Below the pieces are notes generated by a model. It ran no database searches, had not been told where the DNA came from, and was given only the letters and a program-made list of their open reading frames with translations. A program made the translations under genes and the position numbers. From Flavobacteriales bacterium (GTDB lineage: Bacteria > Bacteroidota > Bacteroidia > Flavobacteriales_D > Crocinitomicaceae), in NCBI GenBank assembly GCA_947476955.1, contig CANJSS010000009.1:1-39904 (forward strand): a stretch of 39,904 bases of DNA, read 5' to 3'. This document shows positions 9,806 through 18,190 of this stretch, piece by piece. Positions within the stretch are counted from its first letter, which is position 1, and every line of letters begins with the position of its first letter.

Positions 9806-11224
9806 TTAATCTACATAACTTAGTTTTAACATATTGGAACTACCAAGTTCTTCCAATGGAATCGAAGCAATATTAATAACTAAATTACCAATTTCAAGCA
9901 AGCCTGACGTTTTTAATAAAAATTTTATATCGGCAATCGTGTGGTCTGTGCTTATTTGCTTGTCATAATAGAAGGCTTTTACACCCCAAATTAAATTCAG
10001 CTGAGTTAAAATTTGTTTATTGCTGGTGAAGACATAAATTGGTGCTTTGGGTCTTTGTGATGCAATTTTATACGCAGTATATCCAGAAAACGACATGGTA
10101 ATAATTGCATTAGCCTCCACACGCTGAGATAACCTGCAGGCATTAAAGCAAATTGAATCAGAAATGAACCGTTCTTGGTTTTTATTTGGAAGTTCTTCTT
10201 TATTGTAAATCCCATCAAATTTTTCCATCTCTAGAACTATATTAGACATGGTTTTAATCACCTCTACAGGAAACTTTCCGACAGATGTTTCACCGGATAA
10301 CATCACCGCATCCGCGCCATCCAATACCGCATTTGCAACATCGTTTACTTCCGCTCTAGTTGGGGATATACTGTTAATCATGCTTTCCATCATTTGCGTT
10401 GCAACGATAATTGGCCTTGCATGCACAATACATTTTTTGATAAGCATTTTTTGTATAATTGGGACGTTTTGATACGGAATTTCAACACCTAAATCACCAC
10501 GTGCAACCATTAATCCATCGCTTTCTTGAATAATAGCGTCAATATCCTCTATTGCTTCCGGTTTTTCAATTTTTGCAATAACTTTTGCCTTACATTTTCT
10601 GTTCGCAATAATATGTTTCAACTCAATAATATCTCGCGCAGATCGGACAAAAGAAAGTCCAATCCAGTCCACATTTTGATCTAGCGCAAATTCAAGGTCT
10701 TCCAAGTCTTTTTCCGTAAGTGAAGGCATGGAAATTTTCGTGTTTGGAAAGTTTACACCTTTTTTGGAAGATAGGATACCCCCATGCACAACGCGCGCAG
10801 TAATTTCTTTTTTACCATCCGTTTTTATTACTTCTAGAGCGAGCTTTCCATCATCTAAAAGGATCCGTTCTCCTGGCTGAACATCTGCAGGTAGCAAGGA
10901 ATAGTTAATGGAAAATTTTGCAGCGGTGCCCAAAACTTTTTCTGTTACGATAAGTACCTCAGAGCCATTTACGAGCTCCACACCATTGTTTTCCATTTCA
11001 TTCGTTCGAATTTTAGGACCTTGTAAATCGGCTAAAATTGCAACGTTTAAACCTGTTTCCTCATTTAATTCTCGAATAGTTTTTATAACGCCGCTATGGT
11101 CTTCATACGAACCATGGCTGAAATTCAAACGGCAAACATTCAATCCCGCTAGAAACATTGCGCGTAAAACAGACTTATCACTCGAAGCTGGACCTAATGT
11201 TGCTACTATTTTTGTTTTTTTCAT
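9806..11224 (-). CDS. pyk: pyruvate kinase
   Basis: Last step of glycolysis: phosphoenolpyruvate plus ADP gives pyruvate plus ATP. At 472 residues it has normal bacterial length. Visible motifs are KTKIVATLGPASS at the N-terminus, NFSHG (substrate arginine region), the catalytic-lysine signature VIAKIEKPE near 214-222, and MVARGDLGVEIP at 238-249 (metal and PEP binding). The C-terminal regulatory domain is present. It lies between an IPExxxVDY gene (51-base gap upstream) and the T9SS cargo gene (15-base gap downstream), all leftward. Confidence 0.97.
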   Translation of the reverse strand: MKKTKIVATLGPASSDKSVLRAMFLAGLNVCRLNFSHGSYEDHSGVIKTIRELNEETGLNVAILADLQGPKIRTNEMENNGVELVNGSEVLIVTEKVLGTAAKFSINYSLLPADVQPGERILLDDGKLALEVIKTDGKKEITARVVHGGILSSKKGVNFPNTKISMPSLTEKDLEDLEFALDQNVDWIGLSFVRSARDIIELKHIIANRKCKAKVIAKIEKPEAIEDIDAIIQESDGLMVARGDLGVEIPYQNVPIIQKMLIKKCIVHARPIIVATQMMESMINSISPTRAEVNDVANAVLDGADAVMLSGETSVGKFPVEVIKTMSNIVLEMEKFDGIYNKEELPNKNQERFISDSICFNACRLSQRVEANAIITMSFSGYTAYKIASQRPKAPIYVFTSNKQILTQLNLIWGVKAFYYDKQISTDHTIADIKFLLKTSGLLEIGNLVINIASIPLEELGSSNMLKLSYVD

Positions 11225-11275
11225 TTTAACTATCTTTAATTTAGCGCACCAATCCTTTTCAATTGAAACGTTTTA

Positions 11276-11707
11276 CTAACTAAATACTATATTTTGTGTT
11301 GAATCAATTTCTTCTGGATTAAAAATATAACCACCTAAAACACTCGGGATTTCCCGAAGTTGCTCCACAATTTCAGCCGGTTTTAAAAAATGATTTTCAT
11401 ATAAAAATAAGAAGAAATCAATTGCTGGTTTCTCGGGAATTAAAAATTTCCCCTGGTGTTTATTTTTAATCAGATAATATTCAATCATATTCTCGCCGTC
11501 TTTGTATGAATAGAGCGAATGATTAGATAGTTTTAATCCCTTTTTGCTTACAGCTATATAATCTTCTTCGGATTTCGATAATTGAATCGCAAGTTTTTCA
11601 TTTAATCCCCAAGCTAATCTATAATCATTGTGGTGAGAGCAAATGCCAATCATATCAAAATCGTATTCCTGTTCGAAGGTTAAAATATGTTTTTTTAATT
11701 TGGTCAT
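11276..11707 (-). CDS. IPExxxVDY family protein
   Basis: A 143-residue cytoplasmic protein recognised by the family signature, here IPEKPAIDF near residue 102, with the usual opening (KLKKHILTFEQEYDFDMIGICS) and internal YKLAW-like segment (DYRLAWGLN). The family is Bacteroidota-specific and its molecular function is not known. It commonly lies next to pyruvate kinase in flavobacteria, as here, which supports the call. The conserved linkage suggests translational or metabolic coupling with pyk, but that is inference. Confidence 0.85.
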   Translation of the reverse strand: MTKLKKHILTFEQEYDFDMIGICSHHNDYRLAWGLNEKLAIQLSKSEEDYIAVSKKGLKLSNHSLYSYKDGENMIEYYLIKNKHQGKFLIPEKPAIDFFLFLYENHFLKPAEIVEQLREIPSVLGGYIFNPEEIDSTQNIVFS

Positions 11708-11725
11708 CTATTCCTTTGTTAATAG

Positions 11726-11733
11726 CAAAAATA
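11726..11733 (-). promoter_or_regulatory. -7 element for the IPExxxVDY-pyk-T9SS run
   Basis: TATTTTTG on the minus strand matches TAnnTTTG exactly, 18 bases before the ATG at 11707. A TTTTC stretch near 11751-11755 could be a weak -33 box. Confidence 0.45.
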
Positions 11734-11912
11734 GTAATATAAACGGATTGAAAAACAGATTCACTATTTGATATTCTTGGCTTAATAGTTTCCTGTTTTC
11801 AAATTAAAACAAAAGACAAACGATTTGAAAAAGTGTTTGTAGCGTAGTGGCATTAACAAAAAAATAACAGATTCAGTTAATTTAAAATATTGAAAATCAG
11901 CATATTGATATT

Positions 11913-11928
11913 TTGGCACGCTGTTTGA
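11913..11928 (+). promoter_or_regulatory. sigma-54-like promoter element upstream of tonB gene
   Basis: TTGGCACG-N4-TTGA resembles the sigma-54 consensus TTGGCACG-N4-TTGCW with correct spacing. Only the -12 C is replaced by A. It lies 35 bases before the ATG at 11964. No TAnnTTTG box with suitable position is present in this gap. I cannot see an enhancer site or rpoN in the window. Confidence 0.35.
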
Positions 11929-11963
11929 AATTCTGTTAAAACAAACATATAAATCTTAAAGTT

Positions 11964-12677
11964 ATGATCGCAAAGAAAAACTCGAGGTACGACCTCGAAA
12001 GCAAGAGAATTGTCCTATTTCAAATTGGATTATTCGTTACCGGTTCTTTTACTTTGGCCGCATTTACTTACAGAACGCCAATTGAAACAGAAAAAAGAAA
12101 GCAGGAAGTAGCATTTCAACCGGTGTTGATTTTAGAAGATGAGTTGCGTGAAATTCCAAAAAAATCGGAGCCAATCGTGAAAGAATTGCCACAATCTTCC
12201 ACTTCTAGTTCGCCATCCGTTGCGGCACTGCCAACATTTTCTTCGTTAATTCTTCCAATTACGAGTACCTCGATAATTCCTCAAACGGGTGTTACAGGTG
12301 TTACAGGAGATTTGTTACTGGGAAATTTTACGGATTTTGGGGGAAAAGTCGAAGTGGATATTGAAATCATAGACATTCCTGCAAAAGATGCCGCGTTTAT
12401 TGGAGGTTACAGCGCGATGAATGCTTTTATTTTGAATAATTTATCTTTCCCGCAAGATGCAATTGATTTGAATATTCAAGGAAAGGTTTACATTTCCTTT
12501 GTTGTGGAAATGGATGGTTCGGTTTCAAATGTACTTATAGAACGCGGGGTTTGTGCTTCTTTGGATCGTGAAGCTGCAAGATTGGTTCGTTCTTTTCCAG
12601 CATGGATTCCCGGAGAAATGCCAAAAGGGAAAGTACGCACTCGGGTGCGTTTACCTATAAATTTTACGATTGAATAA
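11964..12677 (+). CDS. energy transducer TonB (C-terminal TonB domain)
   Basis: A single-pass inner-membrane protein of 237 residues. Residues 1-19 are cytoplasmic and basic, and 20-38 form the signal anchor (FQIGLFVTGSFTLAAF). Residues 39-130 are a Pro/Ser/Thr-rich periplasmic linker (KKSEPIVKELPQSSTSSS). From 140 on comes a TonB_C domain: FPQDAIDLNIQGKVYISFVVEMDGSVSNVLIERGV and the end RVRLPINFTIE (segments quoted loosely by position). It would link proton motive force to outer-membrane TonB-dependent receptors. No exbB or exbD is adjacent. The linker is short in Pro-Lys repeats compared with E. coli TonB. Monocistronic, with a terminator shared with the convergent fumC. Confidence 0.85.
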   Translation: MIAKKNSRYDLESKRIVLFQIGLFVTGSFTLAAFTYRTPIETEKRKQEVAFQPVLILEDELREIPKKSEPIVKELPQSSTSSSPSVAALPTFSSLILPITSTSIIPQTGVTGVTGDLLLGNFTDFGGKVEVDIEIIDIPAKDAAFIGGYSAMNAFILNNLSFPQDAIDLNIQGKVYISFVVEMDGSVSNVLIERGVCASLDREAARLVRSFPAWIPGEMPKGKVRTRVRLPINFTIE

Positions 12678-12690
12678 CTAATTTTAGAGT

Positions 12691-12730
12691 AAAGAAAAGC
12701 GATTGTGGGAATGCAATCGCTTTTTTCTTT
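12691..12730 (+). terminator. bidirectional terminator between tonB and fumC
   Basis: AAAGCGATTG and CAATCGCTTT form a 10-bp perfect stem with an 8-base loop, followed by a T-run on the plus strand. On the minus strand the stem is followed by TTTTCTTT, so it can also serve fumC, whose stop codon begins at its edge. Confidence 0.8.
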
Positions 12731-14114
12731 ATACCATTTTTGAAGGATCCACCCATAGGTCAAATTCTTCCGCAGTCAGGTATTTCAAGTGAATAGCAGC
12801 TTCTTTTAATGTAGCATCGTTCCTGTGTGCATATTTTGCTATTTCAGCTGCTTTAGCATATCCAATTTTACTATTTAGTGCCGTTACGAGCATCAAGGAA
12901 TTATCTAAATGTTGTTTGATTACAGCTTCATTCGCTTTAATTCCGTTCACACAATTTAATGTAAATGAAAGACATGCATCTCCTAACAATTTCGCAGATT
13001 GGATAACATTTGCTGCAATTACTGGCTTGAAAACATTTAATTCAAAATGCCCGTTTGATCCTGCTATTGATACCGTAACATCGTTTCCCATTACTTGGGC
13101 ACAGACCATCGTTAAAGCTTCCGACTGTGTCGGATTTACTTTTCCCGGCATGATAGATGAACCTGGTTCGTTATCGGGAATAAGGAGTTCGCCAATTCCA
13201 CTTCTTGGTCCGGAGGACAGCATGCGGATATCGTTTCCTATTTTCATGAGAGAAACAGCAGTTCTTTTGAGCGCGGACGACATTTCCACCATTGCATCGT
13301 TAGAGGCAAGTGCTTCAAATTTGTTATGTGCAGTGATAAATGGAAAGTTAGTCATAGCTGCAATTTTTTCCGCAACTAAATCTGCATATCTATTTGGTGC
13401 ATTTAATCCAGTTCCAACTGCCGTTCCGCCTAACGCTAGCTCTGAAATACCTTCTAACGCAGTTTTAAGTGCACGCATTGCGTTTTCAATTTGCGCAACA
13501 TATCCGCTGAATTCTTGTCCTAGCGTTAATGGAGTTGCGTCCATAAAATGGGTGCGTCCAGTTTTCACAATATGCCTAAACTGTTTCATTTTTTCGGATA
13601 AACTAGCGTGCAAAATCTCGAGGTGTTCCAAGGTATGCCTAGTGACAATGTTATATGTTGCGATATGCATTGCCGTTGGAAAGGTATCGTTGGAAGATTG
13701 GGACATATTGACATCGTCGTTTGGATGCAGTATTTTCTCAGTATCCAGTAGGTTACCGCCTTGTAAGACGTGTCCGCGATTGGCAATGACTTCATTTACA
13801 TTCATATTGGATTGCGTTCCAGAGCCAGTTTGCCATATAACTAAAGGAAATTCAGCATCGTGCTGCCCGCTTAAAATCTCATCGCACACTGCAGAAATTA
13901 GCGCGCATTTATCCCCTGACAAAACCCCAAGTGCGAAATTTGTCTGAGCAGCAGCTTTTTTTACAATTGCAAATGCATGAATTATCTCCAGTGGCATGGA
14001 TGCGGCAGGACCAATCTTAAAATTCTTTCGTGAACGCTCGGTTTGTGCTCCCCAATAACGGTGCGCAGGGACTTTCACTTCGCCCATTGTATCTTTTTCT
14101 ATTCTGATTTCCAT
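12729..14114 (-). CDS. fumC: class II fumarate hydratase
   Basis: TCA-cycle enzyme interconverting fumarate and malate without an iron-sulfur cluster. The 461 residues match the usual FumC length. Motifs are [14 protein letters not shown] at the N-terminus, [35 protein letters not shown] (catalytic His region), [12 protein letters not shown], and the fumarase/aspartase superfamily signature [11 protein letters not shown] near 317-327. Monocistronic and leftward, convergent with tonB. The first 60 bases upstream of its start also hold a rightward promoter for a small membrane protein. Confidence 0.97.
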   Translation of the reverse strand: MEIRIEKDTMGEVKVPAHRYWGAQTERSRKNFKIGPAASMPLEIIHAFAIVKKAAAQTNFALGVLSGDKCALISAVCDEILSGQHDAEFPLVIWQTGSGTQSNMNVNEVIANRGHVLQGGNLLDTEKILHPNDDVNMSQSSNDTFPTAMHIATYNIVTRHTLEHLEILHASLSEKMKQFRHIVKTGRTHFMDATPLTLGQEFSGYVAQIENAMRALKTALEGISELALGGTAVGTGLNAPNRYADLVAEKIAAMTNFPFITAHNKFEALASNDAMVEMSSALKRTAVSLMKIGNDIRMLSSGPRSGIGELLIPDNEPGSSIMPGKVNPTQSEALTMVCAQVMGNDVTVSIAGSNGHFELNVFKPVIAANVIQSAKLLGDACLSFTLNCVNGIKANEAVIKQHLDNSLMLVTALNSKIGYAKAAEIAKYAHRNDATLKEAAIHLKYLTAEEFDLWVDPSKMV

Positions 14115-14134
14115 TTTTTGCTTGTGTGTTTGAA

Positions 14135-14142
14135 TAATTTTG
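14135..14142 (+). promoter_or_regulatory. -7 element for the 53-residue membrane protein gene
   Basis: TAATTTTG matches TAnnTTTG exactly, 40 bases before the ATG at 14183. The -33 region is T-rich but has no well-spaced TTTG. Confidence 0.45.
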
Positions 14143-14182
14143 TATTTTTACTGCCGTATTCAGACTCTTAAAATAGTAAAAG

Positions 14183-14344
14183 ATGAGCATTTTCGGTATA
14201 GTTTTATTTCTTTTAATAGGTGGTATGGCATTTTGGATGCTAGTATTTTTAATGGGCTTCATCCTTCCTTATTGGATTACATTGGGTGTTTTCGAGCAAA
14301 TGCGTCCGAAAAGGATTTTTGAAGAAGAAGAAAAAGAGCATTAA
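14183..14344 (+). CDS. small membrane protein of 53 residues, unknown function
   Basis: An ATG-initiated frame of 53 codons. The first 37 residues are strongly hydrophobic (FGIVLFLLIGGMAFWMLVFLM, then FILPYWITLGVF), consistent with one long or two short membrane helices, followed by a charged cytosolic tail ending EEEEKEH. Support that it is real: an exact -7 box upstream, a strong terminator starting 27 bases after the stop, codon use like its neighbours, and a clean hydrophobic-then-charged design. It is divergent from fumC. I do not recognise a family. Confidence 0.7.
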   Translation: MSIFGIVLFLLIGGMAFWMLVFLMGFILPYWITLGVFEQMRPKRIFEEEEKEH

Positions 14345-14370
14345 TTCGCTTTGTAAAATAGTTTTTAAGA

Positions 14371-14400
14371 AACGCCTTCCTAAACGGAGGCGTTTTTTTT
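14371..14400 (+). terminator. rho-independent terminator of the small membrane-protein gene
   Basis: AACGCCTTCC pairs with GGAGGCGTT (one bulged T) across a 5-base loop, followed by eight T. Confidence 0.85.
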
Positions 14401-14536
14401 ATTTCCCTTCTTGAGAAGTGACAAAAGAAGGTGATAGGTAAAATCAAATTTCCAGGACAATTATCACCTGAACAAATAACGGAGAAATTTTAAAAGGAAT
14501 TTCTATTCTTTTTTTTTGGTTTCAGTACTATTTTTC

Positions 14537-14571
14537 CACCTCCCTCAATCCCTCCTCGAGGAGGGAAGCCC
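14537..14571. repeat. palindromic C/G-rich intergenic element, possibly a dispersed repeat
   Basis: A C-rich block (CACCTCCCTCAATC) leads into a perfect 16-bp palindrome, CCCTCCTCGAGGAGGG, at 14550-14565. Its base composition contrasts sharply with the AT-rich surroundings. The CTCCCT-AATCCCTCC arrangement resembles short palindromic repeats I have seen between genes in Bacteroidota; only one copy occurs in this window, so repeat status is unproven. Confidence 0.4.
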
Positions 14572-14653
14572 GTAATTTCAGAATATTTGCCAGAAGTGTT
14601 TCTAAAACAGATTTTTTAATCTAGGAAATTTCTTTCACATGTAAGTCTATGAA

Positions 14654-15655
14654 TTAGTCATGTTGGAAGCATTTCCCACTTGCATCTTTTGTCATTCGTT
14701 TACAGCGCAATCCTTTTTTTGTAATTCCCGAGCATTGAATGGCTGCAGATGCTGCAGAATTGCTATTGGAAACTGTTGAGGGTCTACGGCTACTCCAAGT
14801 CCAGCAAGAACCACAAAAGGAACTTTCAAGTTTTTGTTCCAAGTCATCCTCCAAGCCAGGAAAAAAATCGATTCCCGTAAAGCGTTCCACACTATCAATT
14901 GAAACAGCATATTCGATTAATTGCCCCTTGGAACCTTCATTTTTTAAAATAAATCCGATGGCTTTCTTCGGATTAGATTCTGTATCCAGGAGTACTTTAT
15001 AATAGTAATTTGGCACAGCAACTTGGTTTGGGCCAATAAAAGAAAGATTTCCTTTTAAAACCGGACCTGTTACAACATACACAGCTTGATAATCCATTGC
15101 CCAAGTGCGCACTTGTTCTTCCAGTTTCTTCCATATTCCGCGGTTGAAGCTTGGTTCTTGCGGGCTCATGTTGCTGTAGTAAAAAGATTCTGCCATCGTG
15201 TTGGATGACCAGCCCATATCTGCAGCTGGCGCCAAATGGCCGCGGTCATAGCCAGAATGTTTGTAATCATAATCTGTTGCAGATCCTGTTTTCACCTGAT
15301 GGTCTTCTAAAAACCGATCTGTTCGGTTGTAACGTTTAACGGTTTCCTCGCTCGTTAATTGGTAGGCAACCCACGATGCTTGTTCATATTTTTCAGCATA
15401 TAAAAAAGTATATCCGGTATGGAAAATTGGCTTTTCACTTGTTGATACAAACGGAATTTCTAGTTGCAACGGGATCTCCACTTCCTTTTCAGCAAGACTA
15501 TATTCCGAAGTGTCTTCTTTTGCAATTTTGACTACCTCTTTTCTAGGCAAATTTTCTCCTCTTGGTTTTGAATTAGCAGATTTAAAGCGCATAAATTGAA
15601 ATGCTAGAACAAGAAGTACTAAAAGTGTGAGAAGGAATAAATGGGATTTTTTCAT
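14654..15655 (-). CDS. membrane-anchored DNA/RNA non-specific endonuclease (NUC1 family) with C-terminal CCCH knuckle
   Basis: A 333-residue protein. Residues 6-22 are an uncleaved N-terminal anchor or signal, and residues 80-290 form an endonuclease_NS (NucA/NUC1) domain. The catalytic motif DRGH is at 137-140, so His140 would be the general base, and the metal-ligand region SNMSPQEPSFNRGIWKKLEE follows. After a Ser-rich linker, the C-terminus has Cys308, Cys318, Cys329 and His332 in CxGxTKKGxRCKxM...CFQH, which looks like a small zinc-binding knuckle. Likely role: exported, membrane-tethered cleavage of DNA and RNA for nutrition or defence against extracellular DNA (inference). It stands alone and leftward. 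Confidence 0.88.
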   Translation of the reverse strand: MKKSHLFLLTLLVLLVLAFQFMRFKSANSKPRGENLPRKEVVKIAKEDTSEYSLAEKEVEIPLQLEIPFVSTSEKPIFHTGYTFLYAEKYEQASWVAYQLTSEETVKRYNRTDRFLEDHQVKTGSATDYDYKHSGYDRGHLAPAADMGWSSNTMAESFYYSNMSPQEPSFNRGIWKKLEEQVRTWAMDYQAVYVVTGPVLKGNLSFIGPNQVAVPNYYYKVLLDTESNPKKAIGFILKNEGSKGQLIEYAVSIDSVERFTGIDFFPGLEDDLEQKLESSFCGSCWTWSSRRPSTVSNSNSAASAAIQCSGITKKGLRCKRMTKDASGKCFQHD

Positions 15656-15745
15656 GGGATTAAAACAGGATGAAATTTAAGGGTTATTTAATTTTGCTAA
15701 ATAAACCGAATAAATAAAGAATACAAAATTACTATTATATCGAAC

Positions 15746-15774
15746 AAAAAAAATCTCCTTGTATGGAGATTTTT
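15746..15774 (-). terminator. rho-independent terminator of the CASTOR/POLLUX-channel transcript
   Basis: AAATCTCC (15751-15758) and GGAGATTT (15765-15772) form an 8-bp stem with a 6-base loop. Read leftwards it runs into eight T. It lies about 90 bases after the channel gene stop and ends the nine-gene cluster. Confidence 0.75.
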
Positions 15775-15859
15775 AGAGGCATAGGTTTAAAAAAACGCAT
15801 TGAAATTATGGTTTTAGGCCCTATTTTCAAAGTTCAATTTACTTCTAGTATTGTTAACG

Positions 15860-17764
15860 TTAATCCTCACTTAAAACGATTATATAATCATCGTCATTAA
15901 ATTCAATTAGCTCTTCTTTGTTCGGATTTAGTTTAACACCAAAATTATAACTTACATCGTTATGGTATTTATTTAATCTATATCCGAATGCAGTATCTCC
16001 CATCTCAGAGGCATTTGCTAAAATTGTATAGAAGTTAACGGATTCCCCGCATTTAACATATCTGGATGCAGGTTTTAAATAAATTTCTGAACCTTCGGAT
16101 TTTAATAACTCATCAAACACTTTTTTAAGGTTGCTGTTTTCGCTTAATTGACTTAGCATTAAACTAATTAAATTTTCACCAATGATAAAGTCATCCGCTT
16201 TAGCAACTATTCCGAGAGCTCTATTTTTAAGATCTAACATTTCGGTTACAATATTGAAATCTTTTCCTTTAGCATCACTGATATTTCTAAGATGAAGCAA
16301 ACAAATTAAAGTTTTAGCGTCACTTTCCTGAATTTCTAAATTCTTATAGCTTAGCACGATTATGTTATCGAAATCTTCTGGTTTAATTTTAATTAAAGTA
16401 TTCTTATCATTAACTTCTCCTTCTTGAAAAGTAATCGTTAAATTTTTGACAGTTGTTTTTATTTCTTCAATTTGACTAATTTCATAAGGCTCTAATTCTG
16501 CCACTATTAAAATATGAGAACCACCCGAAATATAGTTATCGAGTTCTTTGACGATGTTCAATCCATTTTTATTCCAGCCCAATATCAATGTTTTTGTTGG
16601 AACTTGAATATATTCTAATTTCGAACCTTGGTGCTCTGGCGCTTGATTAATATTTGGTAACGAATTCATAATTACCGTATCGTCATCTTGAGAAATTGCA
16701 ATAATTTCATCTCCATTCTCAAGAATATAGTTCATTTCAGGGTTAATAAATACATTTTCATCTTTTGAAAAAATACCTATTACAGCTGAATCTTTGTAAG
16801 CAAAAAGAGCATCTTTGTATGTTTTACCATAAAGTGAATTCTCTTTCTTAAAATAAATTTCGTCTCCATCGAAGCATAATAATTCACTGTAAACAATACT
16901 TAAACCAGATTGAAGCGAGGTTTGGGCAGCTACGCGCGATATTATATCGGAGGATAAAACATAAATAGCTTCGTTATTTCCAACAAGTTCTGCAGCTTCA
17001 AGATTCTTTTCTTCCTTAATCTCAGCAACTATATTGTATGGAGTAGTAACTCTTTTAGGAGATTTTGTTATCCCTAAAACTGTTTTTATAACATGCATAT
17101 CTGAATTGTCAGTATCTGGAGATAAAACAATAATAGATCTGGCGCCATTTGGATTAACAATTTCTACATCATTAAGATCTAATGGGTTACCATTTCGTAT
17201 CACGATTTTGGTGTTTTTTAAATCTTCAATCTTTGCATAAATTTCATCTTCCGCTTCTACTTTATCTTTCTCAGATAAAATTACTATGCATGGTTTTTTT
17301 TGATTTTCGTTCGCTATTGCAATTTCGGATATAATGGAAAATATTTTCTCTGACCATCCTAGAATTAAGGTGTGGTTGCTTTCAATCACTTTGGAACGAC
17401 CTCTTTTTAAGTCATCTATTTTTTGATCTATTCCCGATGAGATACTTCCAATTAAAATGGAAATTAAAAATATTCCTAAAATTGTTGCTGCAAATCGAAC
17501 ACTTCTAAATAGCCAACCCTCATCTCCACCCATCGTTCCTGAATCCAATGTAGCCATTAGACTTTGCCATGATCCTTCGATAAATCCAAGTCCTTCTTTC
17601 CCTGCAGGATCGCTTGAAATACCAAAAATAAGTATTGCCAAACCAAGCATTAGAACGGCAAATAAAGAAATGATGGCAAGCCATTTTACGACACTTGTTG
17701 GTCCTTTCGATAAAGTTTGCTCAAAATTATATAGTAGCTTTTCTTTTTTTGAAAATTGATTCAT
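15860..17764 (-). CDS. CASTOR/POLLUX-related putative ion channel with two nucleotide-binding RCK-like domains
   Basis: A 634-residue membrane protein. TM1 spans 25-48, a re-entrant pore-like segment about 64-82 (SWQSLMATLDSGTMGGDEG), and TM2 88-112. Then come two RCK/TrkA-N-like Rossmann domains, each opening with the same sequence, HTLILGWSEK at 131 and KTLILGWNKNG at about 391, and each followed by a short TrkA-C-like part. This is the architecture of the CASTOR/POLLUX/DMI1 family, cation channels gated by cytosolic ligands such as calcium in plants. No canonical GYG potassium filter is present. It is the last gene of the cluster, 78 bases after a four-helix membrane protein. Ion selectivity and ligand are unknown; in this context it may be the effector of the SPFH/TerB/GYF assembly (inference). 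Confidence 0.85.
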   Translation of the reverse strand: MNQFSKKEKLLYNFEQTLSKGPTSVVKWLAIISLFAVLMLGLAILIFGISSDPAGKEGLGFIEGSWQSLMATLDSGTMGGDEGWLFRSVRFAATILGIFLISILIGSISSGIDQKIDDLKRGRSKVIESNHTLILGWSEKIFSIISEIAIANENQKKPCIVILSEKDKVEAEDEIYAKIEDLKNTKIVIRNGNPLDLNDVEIVNPNGARSIIVLSPDTDNSDMHVIKTVLGITKSPKRVTTPYNIVAEIKEEKNLEAAELVGNNEAIYVLSSDIISRVAAQTSLQSGLSIVYSELLCFDGDEIYFKKENSLYGKTYKDALFAYKDSAVIGIFSKDENVFINPEMNYILENGDEIIAISQDDDTVIMNSLPNINQAPEHQGSKLEYIQVPTKTLILGWNKNGLNIVKELDNYISGGSHILIVAELEPYEISQIEEIKTTVKNLTITFQEGEVNDKNTLIKIKPEDFDNIIVLSYKNLEIQESDAKTLICLLHLRNISDAKGKDFNIVTEMLDLKNRALGIVAKADDFIIGENLISLMLSQLSENSNLKKVFDELLKSEGSEIYLKPASRYVKCGESVNFYTILANASEMGDTAFGYRLNKYHNDVSYNFGVKLNPNKEELIEFNDDDYIIVLSED

Positions 17765-17842
17765 AATATTTTAACGTAATTTAAATTTAAAAAGTGGGTG
17801 CATACTTGTTTTAGAAAGTATATTAAAAGACTTCAATACTGT

Positions 17843-18187
17843 TTACTGTTGAGCTCTATAAATGGAATATGTTGTGAGCATAAAAATTAAAAATAGAATA
17901 CCATTAATAAGCACATAAGCAGGCACTGAAAAAGCCATTAATGTAAAGCAAGAATTGCTTATTAAAGCAATGACAAAGAATAATATTGCTACGGTTTTAA
18001 TATTTGTACTGGTTCTACTCAATTCAAAACTACATCCAAACGAAATAGTTGAAGTAATTCCCAAAAACATAAAACTTCCTAAGCTAAGCAGGGTTTTATT
18101 GTCTGACACACTAAAGCTATAAAAACCATATGCAAAAAGTGCACTAATTAAAATTGCAATTATTGATTGTACAAAATTTACTTTCAT
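17843..18187 (-). CDS. four-helix integral membrane protein, unknown function
   Basis: 114 residues, almost all membrane: helices at about 7-24, 33-52, 65-84 and 88-108, with a short basic tail ending YRAQQ. Cys51, Cys80 and polar residues lie within the helices. No family recognised. Its start lies 3 bases after the stop of the GYF_2 gene, so the two are certainly co-transcribed and perhaps translationally coupled. It lies directly before the ion-channel gene, so an accessory subunit or membrane scaffold is possible (inference). Confidence 0.75.
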   Translation of the reverse strand: MKVNFVQSIIAILISALFAYGFYSFSVSDNKTLLSLGSFMFLGITSTISFGCSFELSRTSTNIKTVAILFFVIALISNSCFTLMAFSVPAYVLINGILFLIFMLTTYSIYRAQQ

Positions 18188-18190
18188 ATT

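Larger units (their letters stand above)
14345..14653. other. 309-base intergenic region
   Basis: No gene is visible. It holds the terminator of the small membrane-protein gene (14371-14400), a Pyr-rich palindromic repeat-like element (14537-14571) and a weak 5-bp hairpin (14609-14622) that might help end the nuclease transcript. The rest is AT-rich without obvious structure. Confidence 0.6.

Noticed and set aside
12916-13947. 343-codon frame antisense to fumC
   Set aside because: Lies wholly inside fumC; long only because of fumC codon bias on the opposite strand.
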